A stretch of DNA of 42,693 nucleotides, from positions 1 through 42,693 of the forward strand of contig WTHB01000079.1 in assembly GCA_011523305.1 (NCBI GenBank), read 5' to 3'. The notes beneath the pieces are model-generated. The model saw only the letters and a list, made by a program, of their open reading frames with translations. It ran no database searches and was not told the DNA's origin. Position numbers and translations under genes: made by a program. Of this stretch, positions 16,553 to 25,611 are shown piece by piece (the first letter of the stretch is position 1; every line of letters begins with the position of its first letter). Origin of the DNA: Planctomycetaceae bacterium (lineage in GTDB: Bacteria > Planctomycetota > Planctomycetia > Pirellulales > UBA1268).

Positions 16553-17473
16553 TCAACCGCCCGGAGCATCTTCTTCAATGAAGGTGTAGCCCAGTGGTGT
16601 CAGCGGTCGGGAGAAGTCTCGGATCAAGTCCAGCCCCCGGTCAATCAGGCTGGTTCGTGGATCAAATTGGTAGACGTCTCGATCCTGCCCTCCTGGCTTG
16701 TAAATCTGGATGGCAAACGGCATGAGATCTTTTGCCTGCAGAATCAGTTCAACCTTTGAGAAGTTCGCGGCGTCCACTTGAAATCGTGGTCGGGCCTCCA
16801 GCCAGACCTGATCGGCCACTCCCGGTGGCGTGATGATCCGCATGGAGTATCGCTTCCTGAGCGTGTCAGCTTTGGCCCCAAAGACAAACGGCAGCGGGCC
16901 TTCGCTGATCGCCCGTCCCTGCATCTCGGGAGGTAATTTCGTCTCTCGCAACTGGCGTTCACTGTGACGAAACTCGTAAATACTCGTTCCGTTGCAGACC
17001 CAATGCTCACCAGAGTTGGCCGGCCGAGCCTCGTACTGCCGCTTCTCCGGATTCCACTGCTTTGACGTCTTGACCCGAAAGAGGCCCTTATCAGGAGCGG
17101 CGTACTTGATCTCTCCGGTACTCTCGGAAAAGGCCAGACGTTCCCCCGCCTGATCAGCTGGACTCCAGGCGTTGTACTCCCACTTGTAGAAGGTGCAGGA
17201 CCACGTGGTGACACGGGCGTTTCGGGTTTCCCACGCAGCGAGGAGCTGATCAAGGGCTGCCTGCTGCTGCGGGGTAAGCGGGGCTGCTTTGACTGCCTGG
17301 GTTGGCTGGCTGGCTGGCTGCTGGGCGATCGCGGCAGGGGCTACGATCAAGCCAACGCCAAGCAGCAGGATCGACAGACAGCATACCTGCAGTCTGAACA
17401 GCCCTGTGCAAAGGTGTCGGGCGGAGCAACGGAGGCAGTTTCGGCAAACGAATCGCACGGCGATCTCCTTCAT
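16553..17473 (-). CDS. Exported planctomycete protein, TIGR03009-like
   Basis: The 306 residues start with a basic, Cys-containing segment and a hydrophobic core (about 32-48) ending AAIAQQ, a likely signal peptidase site near residue 50. The mature part begins with a Gln/Pro-rich linker. It then shows a beta-rich LolA-like pattern: WETRNARVTTWSCTFYKWEY, YAAPDKGLFRV, GEHWVCNGTSIYEF, and LPFVFGAKADTLRKRYSMRI. This is the layout I recall for TIGR03009 proteins of planctomycetes, whose role is unknown; a lipid- or lipoprotein-handling function in the envelope is only a guess from the LolA resemblance. No strong ribosome site precedes ATG 17473. It is 69 bases past the nadE stop. Confidence 0.7.
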   Translation of the reverse strand: MKEIAVRFVCRNCLRCSARHLCTGLFRLQVCCLSILLLGVGLIVAPAAIAQQPASQPTQAVKAAPLTPQQQAALDQLLAAWETRNARVTTWSCTFYKWEYNAWSPADQAGERLAFSESTGEIKYAAPDKGLFRVKTSKQWNPEKRQYEARPANSGEHWVCNGTSIYEFRHSERQLRETKLPPEMQGRAISEGPLPFVFGAKADTLRKRYSMRIITPPGVADQVWLEARPRFQVDAANFSKVELILQAKDLMPFAIQIYKPGGQDRDVYQFDPRTSLIDRGLDLIRDFSRPLTPLGYTFIEEDAPGG

Positions 17474-17542
17474 TGGTGGCAGGACTCTAGCAGCGAGCTA
17501 CCCTGATCGCGAGCCCTGTTTCACCTCTTTGCAGCGGCTTGC

Positions 17543-19594
17543 TCAGGTCTCCCAGACAGAACCGTTGGCTGCCGCCACCGCTCGCAACTGGCGGATTTCA
17601 CGAGCAAATCCCCCGGAAAGAATCGGAAACCGATACCACGCCCGGGGATCGAGGCTCTCGTCATCAAGATGGAACGACGGAGCTAGCCGCTCCCGCTTCC
17701 ACTGATTGCGAGCCCAAAGCTGAAAGAACCGCTCGGTCCAAGCCCCGAGACGAGCAGGCGATTCCTCTGGATAGTCGGCCTGAAGTTGCTGCCAGATCTC
17801 CAAGGGCATTTGTCGGTCACGAATGGCATACCGTTCAATTCGATCGAGCACCTCGTAGGGCATCAGATCAGCCTCATCGGTCTGCCCGGCGGCCGGAGGC
17901 CGCAACTCTGCTGTCGGCTGCTGAGCGTTCACAGCGGCCACGGCCGGCAACGGGCCCATCCCATCCGGCCCCTCCTGCTCCAGCCAGACCAGCCAGCGGC
18001 GCAAAAACGCCTTATCGATCCCGGCAATCGGCGCCAGCCCACCAGCCGTGTCTCCATCCATGGTGGCATAACCAACTGCAGCCTCCGAGCGATTGCTGGT
18101 CGCCAGCAGCAACGCATTGTTCAGGTTCGCCAGCAGCCAGACACCGGGGGCCCGCACCCGCGCCTGAATGTTCTGCAGGGCCAGGTCATCCTGCGTCCAA
18201 TCCAGCGGCCGACCGACCGCCTCGGTCGCCAGGGTGGTATAGCCCCTGACCAGCGGCTCGACATCAAACTCGTGATAGGTTGCCCCAACCGCAGCCGCCA
18301 CCAGCCTGGCGGCATTCCGGGTGACCTGCCCCGAGTAGGCGGTGGCCTGGTAGACACAGGTCAACAACTGCGCGACAAGGTCCCGCGTGAGCGATTCCGC
18401 ACCTGTTTCAGGAGTGGCCGCCTGGCGATCGACCGCCCCCGAGGGCGCAAGCCCCAGTCGTGCGGCCGCATGCTTGCCGTACTCTCCTACCACCCAGGCC
18501 ACCCCAAGTGCCACCAGGGCAATCACAGCGGATGAGTCAGCACCGCCACTGGCGCTGACCACAAACCCACGGCTGCGGCTCTTCCTGAGCGTATCGATCA
18601 GGCCGAGGGCAACCGCCCGGCTGAACTCTTCCTCTTTGGCTGCCACCGCAGCAGCTGACCGCTCCCAGGCGTCCCGCCGATCAGTTGGTGGCAGCGGCGC
18701 CTCAGGAGGCACCAGCGGCGGCACAAAATCGAGGCTGACAACATCGTCCTCGGTCGACGGGACGCCAGCCTGCAGGAACCTGGCCTGAGCCAGCCGGATG
18801 GCATCGAGGTCAACCACCCCGTCCGTGACAAGCATGTCAGCAAAACTGAACCGCCGTCCGGCGGCAACCAAACCCGTGGGCGCAGCAATCAGCGTGCTGC
18901 CGTCATAGACAACACGGCCCGCCTCATTCCCAAGGAGGTTTGCATAGACATAGGCCGCCGCATAAGCGCGTGCTCCTTCAAGCACGAACCGCTGACGGAT
19001 GGCTTCCTTGCCAAAGGCAAAGTGGCTCGCCGACGGATTGAGAATGACATCAATTCCCCGCGCTGCCAGCCGGGCCCCGGGACGGTCTGCCGTCCAGGCG
19101 TCCTCGCAGATTTCGAAACCGATCCGCAGCCCCCCACAGGAAAACCGCAGGTCACCGAACGGTACCTGACGGCCGCCCAGCGTCACCTGCCGCCGCTGCC
19201 CGGCTGGCCAGCGACGAAACCAGCGGGGCTCGTAGTGCAGCCCTTCGCCCGCCAGATGCTGCTTAGTGACAATACCGGCAAGGCGACCGTTGACCAGGAG
19301 GGCACTCGCGTCGTAGACGCCACTTTCCCAACGCACCGGTAGGCCAACAGCCAGCACGAGCCCACGACTGGCTTCCTCAAGCTCAAGCAGCACTGACGCC
19401 GCCGTATCCAAGACACCCGCTGCGGGGAAGGCATCTTCACAGCCATAGCCACTGATAGAAAGCTCCGGGCAACAGAGGACGGCGATCTCTCGACGGCGGG
19501 CCTCCTCACAGGCGGCAATAATCCGATCCCGATTGCCATCCCAGTCGAGTGGCGTCTGATTAAGGGCAGCGGCTCCGAGGCGAATACGTTGCAC
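17543..19594 (-). CDS. nadE: Glutamine-dependent NAD+ synthetase
   Basis: Final step of NAD biosynthesis: amidates nicotinate adenine dinucleotide using ammonia channelled from glutamine. The 683 residues match the long two-domain form. The nitrilase-type glutaminase domain has triad Glu44, Lys111 and Cys163 (CCPELSISGYG, IVTKQHL, FEICEDAW). The synthetase domain begins near 320 and carries the PP-loop SGGADSS at 349-355. The start is placed at GTG 19594, 8 bases after the speA stop, because the following residues match the family N terminus. TTG 19615 inside the speA end is an alternative, and the open frame continues to 19774 without homology. Translational coupling to speA is likely. Confidence 0.93.
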   Translation of the reverse strand: MQRIRLGAAALNQTPLDWDGNRDRIIAACEEARRREIAVLCCPELSISGYGCEDAFPAAGVLDTAASVLLELEEASRGLVLAVGLPVRWESGVYDASALLVNGRLAGIVTKQHLAGEGLHYEPRWFRRWPAGQRRQVTLGGRQVPFGDLRFSCGGLRIGFEICEDAWTADRPGARLAARGIDVILNPSASHFAFGKEAIRQRFVLEGARAYAAAYVYANLLGNEAGRVVYDGSTLIAAPTGLVAAGRRFSFADMLVTDGVVDLDAIRLAQARFLQAGVPSTEDDVVSLDFVPPLVPPEAPLPPTDRRDAWERSAAAVAAKEEEFSRAVALGLIDTLRKSRSRGFVVSASGGADSSAVIALVALGVAWVVGEYGKHAAARLGLAPSGAVDRQAATPETGAESLTRDLVAQLLTCVYQATAYSGQVTRNAARLVAAAVGATYHEFDVEPLVRGYTTLATEAVGRPLDWTQDDLALQNIQARVRAPGVWLLANLNNALLLATSNRSEAAVGYATMDGDTAGGLAPIAGIDKAFLRRWLVWLEQEGPDGMGPLPAVAAVNAQQPTAELRPPAAGQTDEADLMPYEVLDRIERYAIRDRQMPLEIWQQLQADYPEESPARLGAWTERFFQLWARNQWKRERLAPSFHLDDESLDPRAWYRFPILSGGFAREIRQLRAVAAANGSVWET

Positions 19595-19601
19595 GACTGG
19601 T

Positions 19602-21533
19602 TCACTGACCCTCAAACGGAGCCGGCTCCTCAAGGTAGGTGTAACCGCCGAGGCCTGCCTCGTAGAAACGGAGGAAGCGTCCGGCCTGCCCATCACTGAT
19701 CCGTCCCTCCCGAACGGCTTGCTCAATCGCCACCCGCAGTTGCTTGGCCAACTCGTCCGGCTCGAACTCAACATAGTCGAGCACTTCCCCGACGGTGTCT
19801 CCCTTGATCACCGCATCGACCACCGCTTCTCCGCGCTCGTCCATGCTGACATGGACCGCATTGGTGTCACCGAAGAGATTGTGGAGATCACCCAGAATCT
19901 CCTGATAGGCGCCGATGAGGAAGGCACCAAGATAGTAGGGCTCGTTTCGCCAGGCATGCAGAGGCAAGGTCCGCTTCACGTCCCGCCGGTCGATGAATTG
20001 ATCAATCTTCCCGTCGGAGTCGCAGGTGACATCTCCCAGCACGGCGGCCCGATCGGGGCGTTCCTCCAGGCGGTGAATCGGCATGAGCGGAAAGAGTTGC
20101 TTAATTGCCCAGGAATCGGGAATCGACTGAAACAGCGAGAAGTTACAGAAGTAGGTGTCGCAGAGACTTGCCGACAAGGCTTCGATTTCTTCGGGCACAT
20201 ACTCCAACTGCCGGGCCAACCTGCAGACCTTCCGACAAATTGCCCAATAGAGATGCTCCACGATAGTTCGTTGCTCCAGCGGCAGGTAGCCACTGGCAAA
20301 CAAATTCATCGCAGTGTCGAGAGACTGCTGCGCATCATGATAGGCCTCGAGCAGATTGCGCACATTGAGCGTCTGGTAGGTTTCCTGTAGGTCAAGCACC
20401 GGCTGTTCTGCATCGGCCGGTGGTGGGGCAATCTCCCCCTGGCCACTCTGCTCAGACACCCCAACCACGCTAAAGACCAGCAGGCTGTGGTAGGCGACAA
20501 CCGCCCGCCCGCTCTCCGAAATGATCGTCGGGTGCTCGACGCCGGCGTCGTCACAGACATTCTGCACATGAGAGACGACGTCGTTGGCATATTCCTGCAG
20601 GCTGTAGTTCACACTTGACTCAAAATTGGTCTGCGAACCGTCGTAGTCAACCCCCAAGCCACCGCCAACATCGAGATACCGCAACCCTGCCCCCCGCTTA
20701 GCCAGTTCGACATAGATACGGGCAGCCTCATTGAGCGCGGTCTTGATATGACGAATGTTGGTAATCTGGCTGCCCTGATGAAAGTGCAGCAACTGAAAGC
20801 AATCGGCCATGCCTCGCGCAGCCAGCAGGTCGAGCCCCTGCATCAACTCACCAGCAGTCAGCCCGAACTTACTGCGAAATCCGCCTGACGACTGCCACCG
20901 GCCACTTCCCCGCGTTGCCAGTTTCACCCGCATGCCAATCTGAGGCCGAACGCCGAGTTTCTCGGCATGATTGAGAATCTGCTCCAGTTCGGCAAATCGC
21001 TCCACAACCGGCATGATCCTTCGGCCAATCTTCTGGGCCAGCATCGCTGTTTCAATAAACTCTGAGTCTTTGAAGCCGTTGCAGATGATCGGTGTTTCAT
21101 TATCGGTCAGCGCAATCACGGCCAACAGTTCTGGCTTGCTGCCCGCCTCAATACCGAACCGGTAGGGGCGACCAAACCGCAGAACTTCTTCCACAACCTG
21201 CCGCTGCTGGTTTACCTTCACTGGATAGACGCAGCAGTATTCCCCCCGATAGCCACCATCAGCCATGGCCCGAGTAAAGGCGTCTTGAATCTCCTTAAGG
21301 CGGTACTGCAGGATTTCCCCAAACCGCAACAAGATTGGCAGATCGATGCCCCGCATCTGCAGCCGATCTACCAACTGCTTCAGGTCAATGCGATGGGCTG
21401 GATCCTTTTTGGGATGGACCAGCAGATTCCCGGACGCCCCGATCGAAAAATAGCCCTTCCCCCACCGGTCAACCTCATAGAGGTCGGCAGCATCTGCCAC
21501 ACTCCATTTCTCAACATCATGATCGACGGCCAT
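19602..21533 (-). CDS. speA: Biosynthetic arginine decarboxylase
   Basis: PLP-dependent decarboxylation of arginine to agmatine, the first step of the plant-like route to putrescine and spermidine. The 643 residues fit the SpeA family. Lys106 in YPVKVNQQ would hold PLP. LDVGGGLGVDYDG is the glycine-rich phosphate-binding loop, and VTCDSDGKID carries the substrate-binding Cys-Asp pair. No agmatine-processing gene is in the window. It is followed almost without a gap by nadE. A GATAAT-like -10 box lies at 21566-21571, but without a matching -35 box. The ribosome site before ATG 21533 is weak. Confidence 0.95.
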   Translation of the reverse strand: MAVDHDVEKWSVADAADLYEVDRWGKGYFSIGASGNLLVHPKKDPAHRIDLKQLVDRLQMRGIDLPILLRFGEILQYRLKEIQDAFTRAMADGGYRGEYCCVYPVKVNQQRQVVEEVLRFGRPYRFGIEAGSKPELLAVIALTDNETPIICNGFKDSEFIETAMLAQKIGRRIMPVVERFAELEQILNHAEKLGVRPQIGMRVKLATRGSGRWQSSGGFRSKFGLTAGELMQGLDLLAARGMADCFQLLHFHQGSQITNIRHIKTALNEAARIYVELAKRGAGLRYLDVGGGLGVDYDGSQTNFESSVNYSLQEYANDVVSHVQNVCDDAGVEHPTIISESGRAVVAYHSLLVFSVVGVSEQSGQGEIAPPPADAEQPVLDLQETYQTLNVRNLLEAYHDAQQSLDTAMNLFASGYLPLEQRTIVEHLYWAICRKVCRLARQLEYVPEEIEALSASLCDTYFCNFSLFQSIPDSWAIKQLFPLMPIHRLEERPDRAAVLGDVTCDSDGKIDQFIDRRDVKRTLPLHAWRNEPYYLGAFLIGAYQEILGDLHNLFGDTNAVHVSMDERGEAVVDAVIKGDTVGEVLDYVEFEPDELAKQLRVAIEQAVREGRISDGQAGRFLRFYEAGLGGYTYLEEPAPFEGQ

Positions 21534-21626
21534 GGCTCAGTCTCTGGGGCTCGGGACTGCGTTCTATTATCCCGCGCGGCAAGTGTAGCGTTGCCAGCCG
21601 CCAAGAACACGCCCCAGTGTGGTGAC

Positions 21627-22913
21627 TCAGGAAAACAGCCCAGAAATGACCTGGCCGCCATTGGCGATCTTCATCGGTCGGCCGTTTTTCGCCCGAAAGG
21701 TTGTCTCCAGAGGAACGCCAATGGCCTGGAGCACGCTGGCCATGACGTCCTCGGATGAGTAAGGCTCACTGACCACCTCACGACCATCGGCACTGGTCTC
21801 CCCAACCACCACGCCCCGCTTGAAGCCTGCCCCCCCGACGACGACGCTCCAACTGCGAGCCCAATGGTCGCGTCCTCCATTGCCGTTGATAGTCGGTGTT
21901 CGGCTGAACTCTCCCATCCAGATGATCGCCGTGTCGTCAAGCAGCCCCCGCTCGGCGAGATCGGCAACCAAGGCGCTCATCGCCTTATCAAGTTCGGGAA
22001 GCTTCCGATCAGCCAAAGTCGTGAAGATGCCGCTGTGGTTGTCCCAGCCGCCAAGGTTGACCTCGACGAAGGGCACGCCCACCTCGACCAGTCGGCGGGC
22101 CATTAGGCAGCCTCGACCGAAGTTTGTTTCTCCGTAGCGTTCCCGCACCGCGGTGGGTTCACTCGCGACCTTAAAAGCGTCCATCTGGGAACTCGTCATC
22201 AGGCGAACTGCTTTGGCAACAACCTTCCTGTGATCCTCCGGCAGGTCACCCCGGCCCTCGTTGATGAACCGCTTCTCGATCTCCCCAAGCATCTTCAACC
22301 GCTGCACGAATCGCTGCTGATCAATGCCATTTTCAACATTCTTGACGGTGCCGTTGGCATTGACCACAAACGGCGCCCAGGTCGCTCCGAGAAAGCCCGC
22401 CCCGACACTCCCCCCACCTACCGAGACAAAAGGAGGAATTTCCAGCAAGTCAATCGACTCGGCCAACTCATGAGCGATCACCGAGCCATACCCTGGATGC
22501 TCGACATTCGGGTTCGGCACAAAGCCCGTGTGCATGTAGTACCGCCCCCGCTGATGATCGGCCTCTCGCGTGCTCATCGACCGCACGATCGAAAGGTGGT
22601 GCATCTGCTGCGCGGTGAGCGGCATGTGCTCACTAATCGCAATGCCGTCAGCCGACGTTGAGATCGGCTTGAAGGGACCTCCCGTTGCCTGCCCTGGCTT
22701 GAGATCCCAGATGTCCATGGTGCTCGGCCCACCTCCCATCCAAAGCAGAATTGCCGACTTGTGACGTTTCTTCAGATCGGCGACGTTGGCCAAAAGGGAC
22801 TGCGTGAAAGTCGTGGCCGGAGTCGCCAAGGCTGCCAACCCGGCGAGGTGCGAAAGGAAATGCCGGCGGTCAAGCATCACTCGGCTCGACAAGTTTTGCG
22901 GCTGGCCACGCAT
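21627..22913 (-). CDS. DUF1501 protein with Tat signal
   Basis: Family of exported planctomycete proteins with an alkaline-phosphatase/sulfatase-like fold; biochemical role unknown. The 428 residues start with a twin-arginine signal (DRRHFL, Arg16-Arg17, then a hydrophobic stretch to about residue 42). The core opens with LLWMGGGPSTMDIWDLKPG, the standard DUF1501 opening. GRGCLMARRLVEVGVPFVEV and IWMGEFSRTPTINGNGGRDHW follow near the end. A longer frame reaches 22976; ATG 22913 is preferred because it gives a clean signal peptide and lies 17 bases past the DUF1553 stop. The pair is an established planctomycete arrangement and the two proteins are thought to act together in the envelope. Confidence 0.92.
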   Translation of the reverse strand: MRGQPQNLSSRVMLDRRHFLSHLAGLAALATPATTFTQSLLANVADLKKRHKSAILLWMGGGPSTMDIWDLKPGQATGGPFKPISTSADGIAISEHMPLTAQQMHHLSIVRSMSTREADHQRGRYYMHTGFVPNPNVEHPGYGSVIAHELAESIDLLEIPPFVSVGGGSVGAGFLGATWAPFVVNANGTVKNVENGIDQQRFVQRLKMLGEIEKRFINEGRGDLPEDHRKVVAKAVRLMTSSQMDAFKVASEPTAVRERYGETNFGRGCLMARRLVEVGVPFVEVNLGGWDNHSGIFTTLADRKLPELDKAMSALVADLAERGLLDDTAIIWMGEFSRTPTINGNGGRDHWARSWSVVVGGAGFKRGVVVGETSADGREVVSEPYSSEDVMASVLQAIGVPLETTFRAKNGRPMKIANGGQVISGLFS

Positions 22914-22930
22914 CGGTTCGCATCCTTCAT

Positions 22931-24676
22931 TCAATGGTTCAGAATAAACTCGTTGGAATTCAACAAGGCCCACCAAATATCCTGCAATGCTTCCACCGCC
23001 CGGCCCCGACGGGCCATGAGCAGGTTGTTCGCCAGCCGCACTTCAGCCGGGGAAGGACGACGGGCGAGAGCCGCCAAGTAGAGCGTGTTGATCTTGTCCG
23101 CATTCTTGCGGCTGGCGGTTGCAACCTGATTGAGAAAGCTCTCTCGATCAAGCCCCGTTGCAGTCTTGACAAGATCTCCGTTGAATAGCATCAGTACCTG
23201 CGGGATTGTTCCGTTGAAGGTCGTGGTGTCATCACCTTCATCGGTCCCAAAAGCGATCACAAACTGTGACAACCAAACATCCCGACGCCGGGCGGCCTCC
23301 GCCCCTTCCGCCCGGTCGGCCTGCGTCGCCGTGAGCAGGGACTCGTACAACTGCTCCGCCTGCATCTGCCGGGGATAAAACCGGGCAAACCGTGGCGGCA
23401 GTCCGCCGGCGGGGTCGTCAGCAGCATTGCCAGAACTGATCCGACTAGACAATGCGTAGGGCTTGGAGAGGACCAACCACCGGATCAACTGCTTCAGATC
23501 ATAACTCTGCTCAACGAACCGGTCGGCCAGACCTTCCAGCAAGACTGGATCTGTTGGCAAATTGTTATCAGCTAAATCATCGATCGGATTGACCAAACCG
23601 TAGCCCAAAAAGTGGGACCAGAGACGATTGACGATTGCCTTCGGCATCAGCGGACTGCCTTGAATCAGTCGGGCAAGTTCTTGGCGGCGGTTCACCCCGC
23701 CAGCCCGCGCGCCTAACTTGCCACCAGGCAGCAGGCCATTGCGACCAATCTCCGTTCCGTCAATGAAGACGGGATAAGCCACCTTCACGAGGCCATTTTT
23801 CAACTCGTAATAGATCTCTGCCTCAGCGGGGTTTCCCCCTTCTCCAGCAAAGTCCTCATCAATCAACTCAATCCAGGCCACCCGACGTCCCCCATCAAAG
23901 CGTCTTAGCCCTCGAGCCTGGCGAAAAAAAGAATTCAGTTCCCAGAATTCATTTTGCTTTGCTCCTGGGCTTGTCCTGAGAGGATTGTGGTGACACTGGG
24001 CACATTGCACCTGAATACCAAGAAATATCTGGGCGGTCTTTGCGGTCGCCTGAATTCCACCGTCGGCCAGCTTCCCGCTGAGAAAATTCGTCGCTCCGTT
24101 AAAGTTCTCTGCGCCCTCCCGATCGGCGTTCTCACCAGTGGCTGTCAGCAACTCCTGCACGAAGCGGTCGTATGGGATATTTTCCCGAAAAGCCGCTGTG
24201 AGGTATTTCCGCATACCGCTCCGGCTAACCAACTGATTGTTAGTATCGCGACCGATCAGAACGGTCGTCCAGACATTAGCCCAATGCCGGGCAAACTCGT
24301 CGACATACTCTTGTCCAAGCAGCCGATCGATCAGATTGATCATCCGCGTACGAGATCTGTCTCGGCGATGCTGTTCGAGTTCATCGACCGTTGGAATTCG
24401 TCCGATGCAGTCGAGATAAACCCGGCGGCACCACTCGGCATCAGTGGCCTGATCCGCCGGCGTCACCCCGGTATCCTTCCAACCTGCCTCGATCCGCTCA
24501 TCAATGAAAGCAATCTGCGGAGCAACCGTCTGAGCACCACTGGCGCCGGACGGAGCAGCAGCGAGGACCGTCTCAGGGCAGTTCGGCCCGCCGGTCGTCC
24601 CGATCAGCAGAACCACCATCACCAGTTGGCGCCAGCGAATTCCCTGCCACAGCGTGTGTTCCGCCATCCCAGCCAT
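22931..24676 (-). CDS. Exported DUF1549/DUF1553 protein with CxxCH motif
   Basis: The 581 residues contain an N-terminal hydrophobic signal segment (about 17-30). A DUF1549 domain spans about 57-260 (FIDERIEAGW, WCRRVYLDCIGRIPTVDEL). A cytochrome-c-like CAQCH motif lies at 225-229, and a DUF1553 domain spans about 330-575 (RRQELARLI, NRLWSHFLGYGLVNPIDDL). Whether CAQCH binds haem is not established for this family. Most relatives carry an additional N-terminal cytochrome domain (PSCyt1), which is absent here. The open frame reaches 24814, but ATG 24676 has GGAG 9 bases upstream and begins the signal segment. It forms a two-gene unit with the DUF1501 gene. Confidence 0.9.
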   Translation of the reverse strand: MAGMAEHTLWQGIRWRQLVMVVLLIGTTGGPNCPETVLAAAPSGASGAQTVAPQIAFIDERIEAGWKDTGVTPADQATDAEWCRRVYLDCIGRIPTVDELEQHRRDRSRTRMINLIDRLLGQEYVDEFARHWANVWTTVLIGRDTNNQLVSRSGMRKYLTAAFRENIPYDRFVQELLTATGENADREGAENFNGATNFLSGKLADGGIQATAKTAQIFLGIQVQCAQCHHNPLRTSPGAKQNEFWELNSFFRQARGLRRFDGGRRVAWIELIDEDFAGEGGNPAEAEIYYELKNGLVKVAYPVFIDGTEIGRNGLLPGGKLGARAGGVNRRQELARLIQGSPLMPKAIVNRLWSHFLGYGLVNPIDDLADNNLPTDPVLLEGLADRFVEQSYDLKQLIRWLVLSKPYALSSRISSGNAADDPAGGLPPRFARFYPRQMQAEQLYESLLTATQADRAEGAEAARRRDVWLSQFVIAFGTDEGDDTTTFNGTIPQVLMLFNGDLVKTATGLDRESFLNQVATASRKNADKINTLYLAALARRPSPAEVRLANNLLMARRGRAVEALQDIWWALLNSNEFILNH

Positions 24677-24730
24677 GAACCACTGCTCCAGTGCAACCAC
24701 ACGACGGATCGACAAAACCCCTTCCACCAC

Positions 24731-24759
24731 ATTCTCGCTGCCGATGGGAACGTGGTCAA
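24731..24759 (-). promoter_or_regulatory. Putative promoter for the DUF1553-DUF1501 unit
   Basis: Minus-strand TTGACC (24754-24759, 5 of 6) and GAGAAT (24731-24736, 4 of 6) with a 17-base spacer. It would give a leader of about 48 bases to ATG 24676. It lies between the gene start and the 70-base repeat. Confidence 0.42.
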
Positions 24760-24840
24760 TGAAAAGATCCCATCGACCCGGACAGGGGTCCGACGGTCGA
24801 GTTGACGCCAACACAACTGATTAGAGAGCGGGAACCAACT

Positions 24841-24926
24841 AGCAGACTGTGCAAATAGTCTGCCGCCGCTTGGATGCGGCGATCGGCAATCCCGAAAACC
24901 CTTGGCGTTTTCGGGTGCTACCCAAG
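24841..24926. repeat. Hairpin-rich dispersed repeat, copy 1 (core 24841-24910)
   Basis: The 70-base core is 65/70 identical to the copy at 42624-42693, in the same orientation. Three hairpins follow one another: GCAGACT/AGTCTGC; CGCCGC-TTGGAT-GCGGCG; and the perfect 9-bp stem CCCGAAAAC (24891-24899)/GTTTTCGGG (24907-24915). The 7-base loop of the last stem contains CTTGG, complementary to CCAAG at 24922-24926, so an H-type pseudoknot is possible. It lies between rplQ and the DUF1553 promoter and fills most of this 298-base gap. It is intergenic, carries no ORF and resembles REP/BIME-type elements. It may end rplQ transcripts but has no T-tract. Confidence 0.75.
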
Positions 24927-24974
24927 TAGAAAAAGGTCATGAATGGCTTTTTTCCACGGACAGCTAGGCCGTCC

Positions 24975-25541
24975 CTACGCTTGAGCCATCTCGACCCTCG
25001 GCGCGACCTTGGCAGCCGCCGACTCTTCGACGAACTCAAGCATCGCCCGTGGTCCAGCGTCACCCAAGCGAGGCGTCGCCAACTTGAGGATCCGGGTGTA
25101 GCCACCTGGACGGTCTGCAAACCGGGGCGCGATCTTCTCAAAGAGCAGCCGCGTAGCTTGTTTGTCGCCAAGCAGCGTAACGACCCGGCGGCGAGCTGTT
25201 ACCGCAGGAGCCATCGCCTGGGCCCATTTTTGCCATTGGTCGCTCTGCCGCCACTGCTTCCACTCAGCCGAGTCGCGTTCCGCCGTGGTGGCAAAAGCAG
25301 CCGCTGCTTGCTCGGCCACCAGCCCATGACGGGCAATGGTGACACATCGCTCGACCAATGGCCGCACTTCTTTTGCCTTGGCGACCGTTGTCACGATTCG
25401 ACCAGGCACCTTGGGCGCACCAGGCTCACCGGGCTCAAACTCCTGCTCGGTCAACATCAGGGCTGCAGCAAGATTGCGAAGCAAAGCCCGCTGATGCGAT
25501 GGACTGCGTCCCAGAATACGACCTTTGCGACGATGACGCAT
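24975..25541 (-). CDS. rplQ: 50S ribosomal protein L17 with a lineage-specific insertion
   Basis: Large-subunit protein near the peptide exit tunnel. The 188 residues compare with about 115-130 in most bacteria. The N terminus MRHRRKGRILGRSPSHQRALLRNL and the C-terminal block IAPRFADRPGGYTRILKLATPRLGDAGP are canonical. Between them lies an extra segment of about 40 residues (74-115), rich in Ala, Trp and Gln, replacing the short loop between helices. A second small extension lies at 33-46. Last gene of the ribosomal cluster, 70 bases after rpoA. Confidence 0.96.
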   Translation of the reverse strand: MRHRRKGRILGRSPSHQRALLRNLAAALMLTEQEFEPGEPGAPKVPGRIVTTVAKAKEVRPLVERCVTIARHGLVAEQAAAAFATTAERDSAEWKQWRQSDQWQKWAQAMAPAVTARRRVVTLLGDKQATRLLFEKIAPRFADRPGGYTRILKLATPRLGDAGPRAMLEFVEESAAAKVAPRVEMAQA

Positions 25542-25611
25542 GATGAAACCTTTTTCCTGACCTTTGAATTGCGTGATGACAAAGAAGCGACAAACGACCG
25601 TTCGACCGTTC

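Noticed and set aside
17484-17489. TAGAGT -10-like box before the TIGR03009-like gene
   Set aside because: Would place the transcript start only a few bases before ATG 17473 and has no -35 box.
24941-24980. Possible intrinsic terminator for rplQ near the run of T at 24949-24955
   Set aside because: On the transcribed strand the run reads as A, not U, and the nearby stem (GGAC/GTCC) is only 4 bp.
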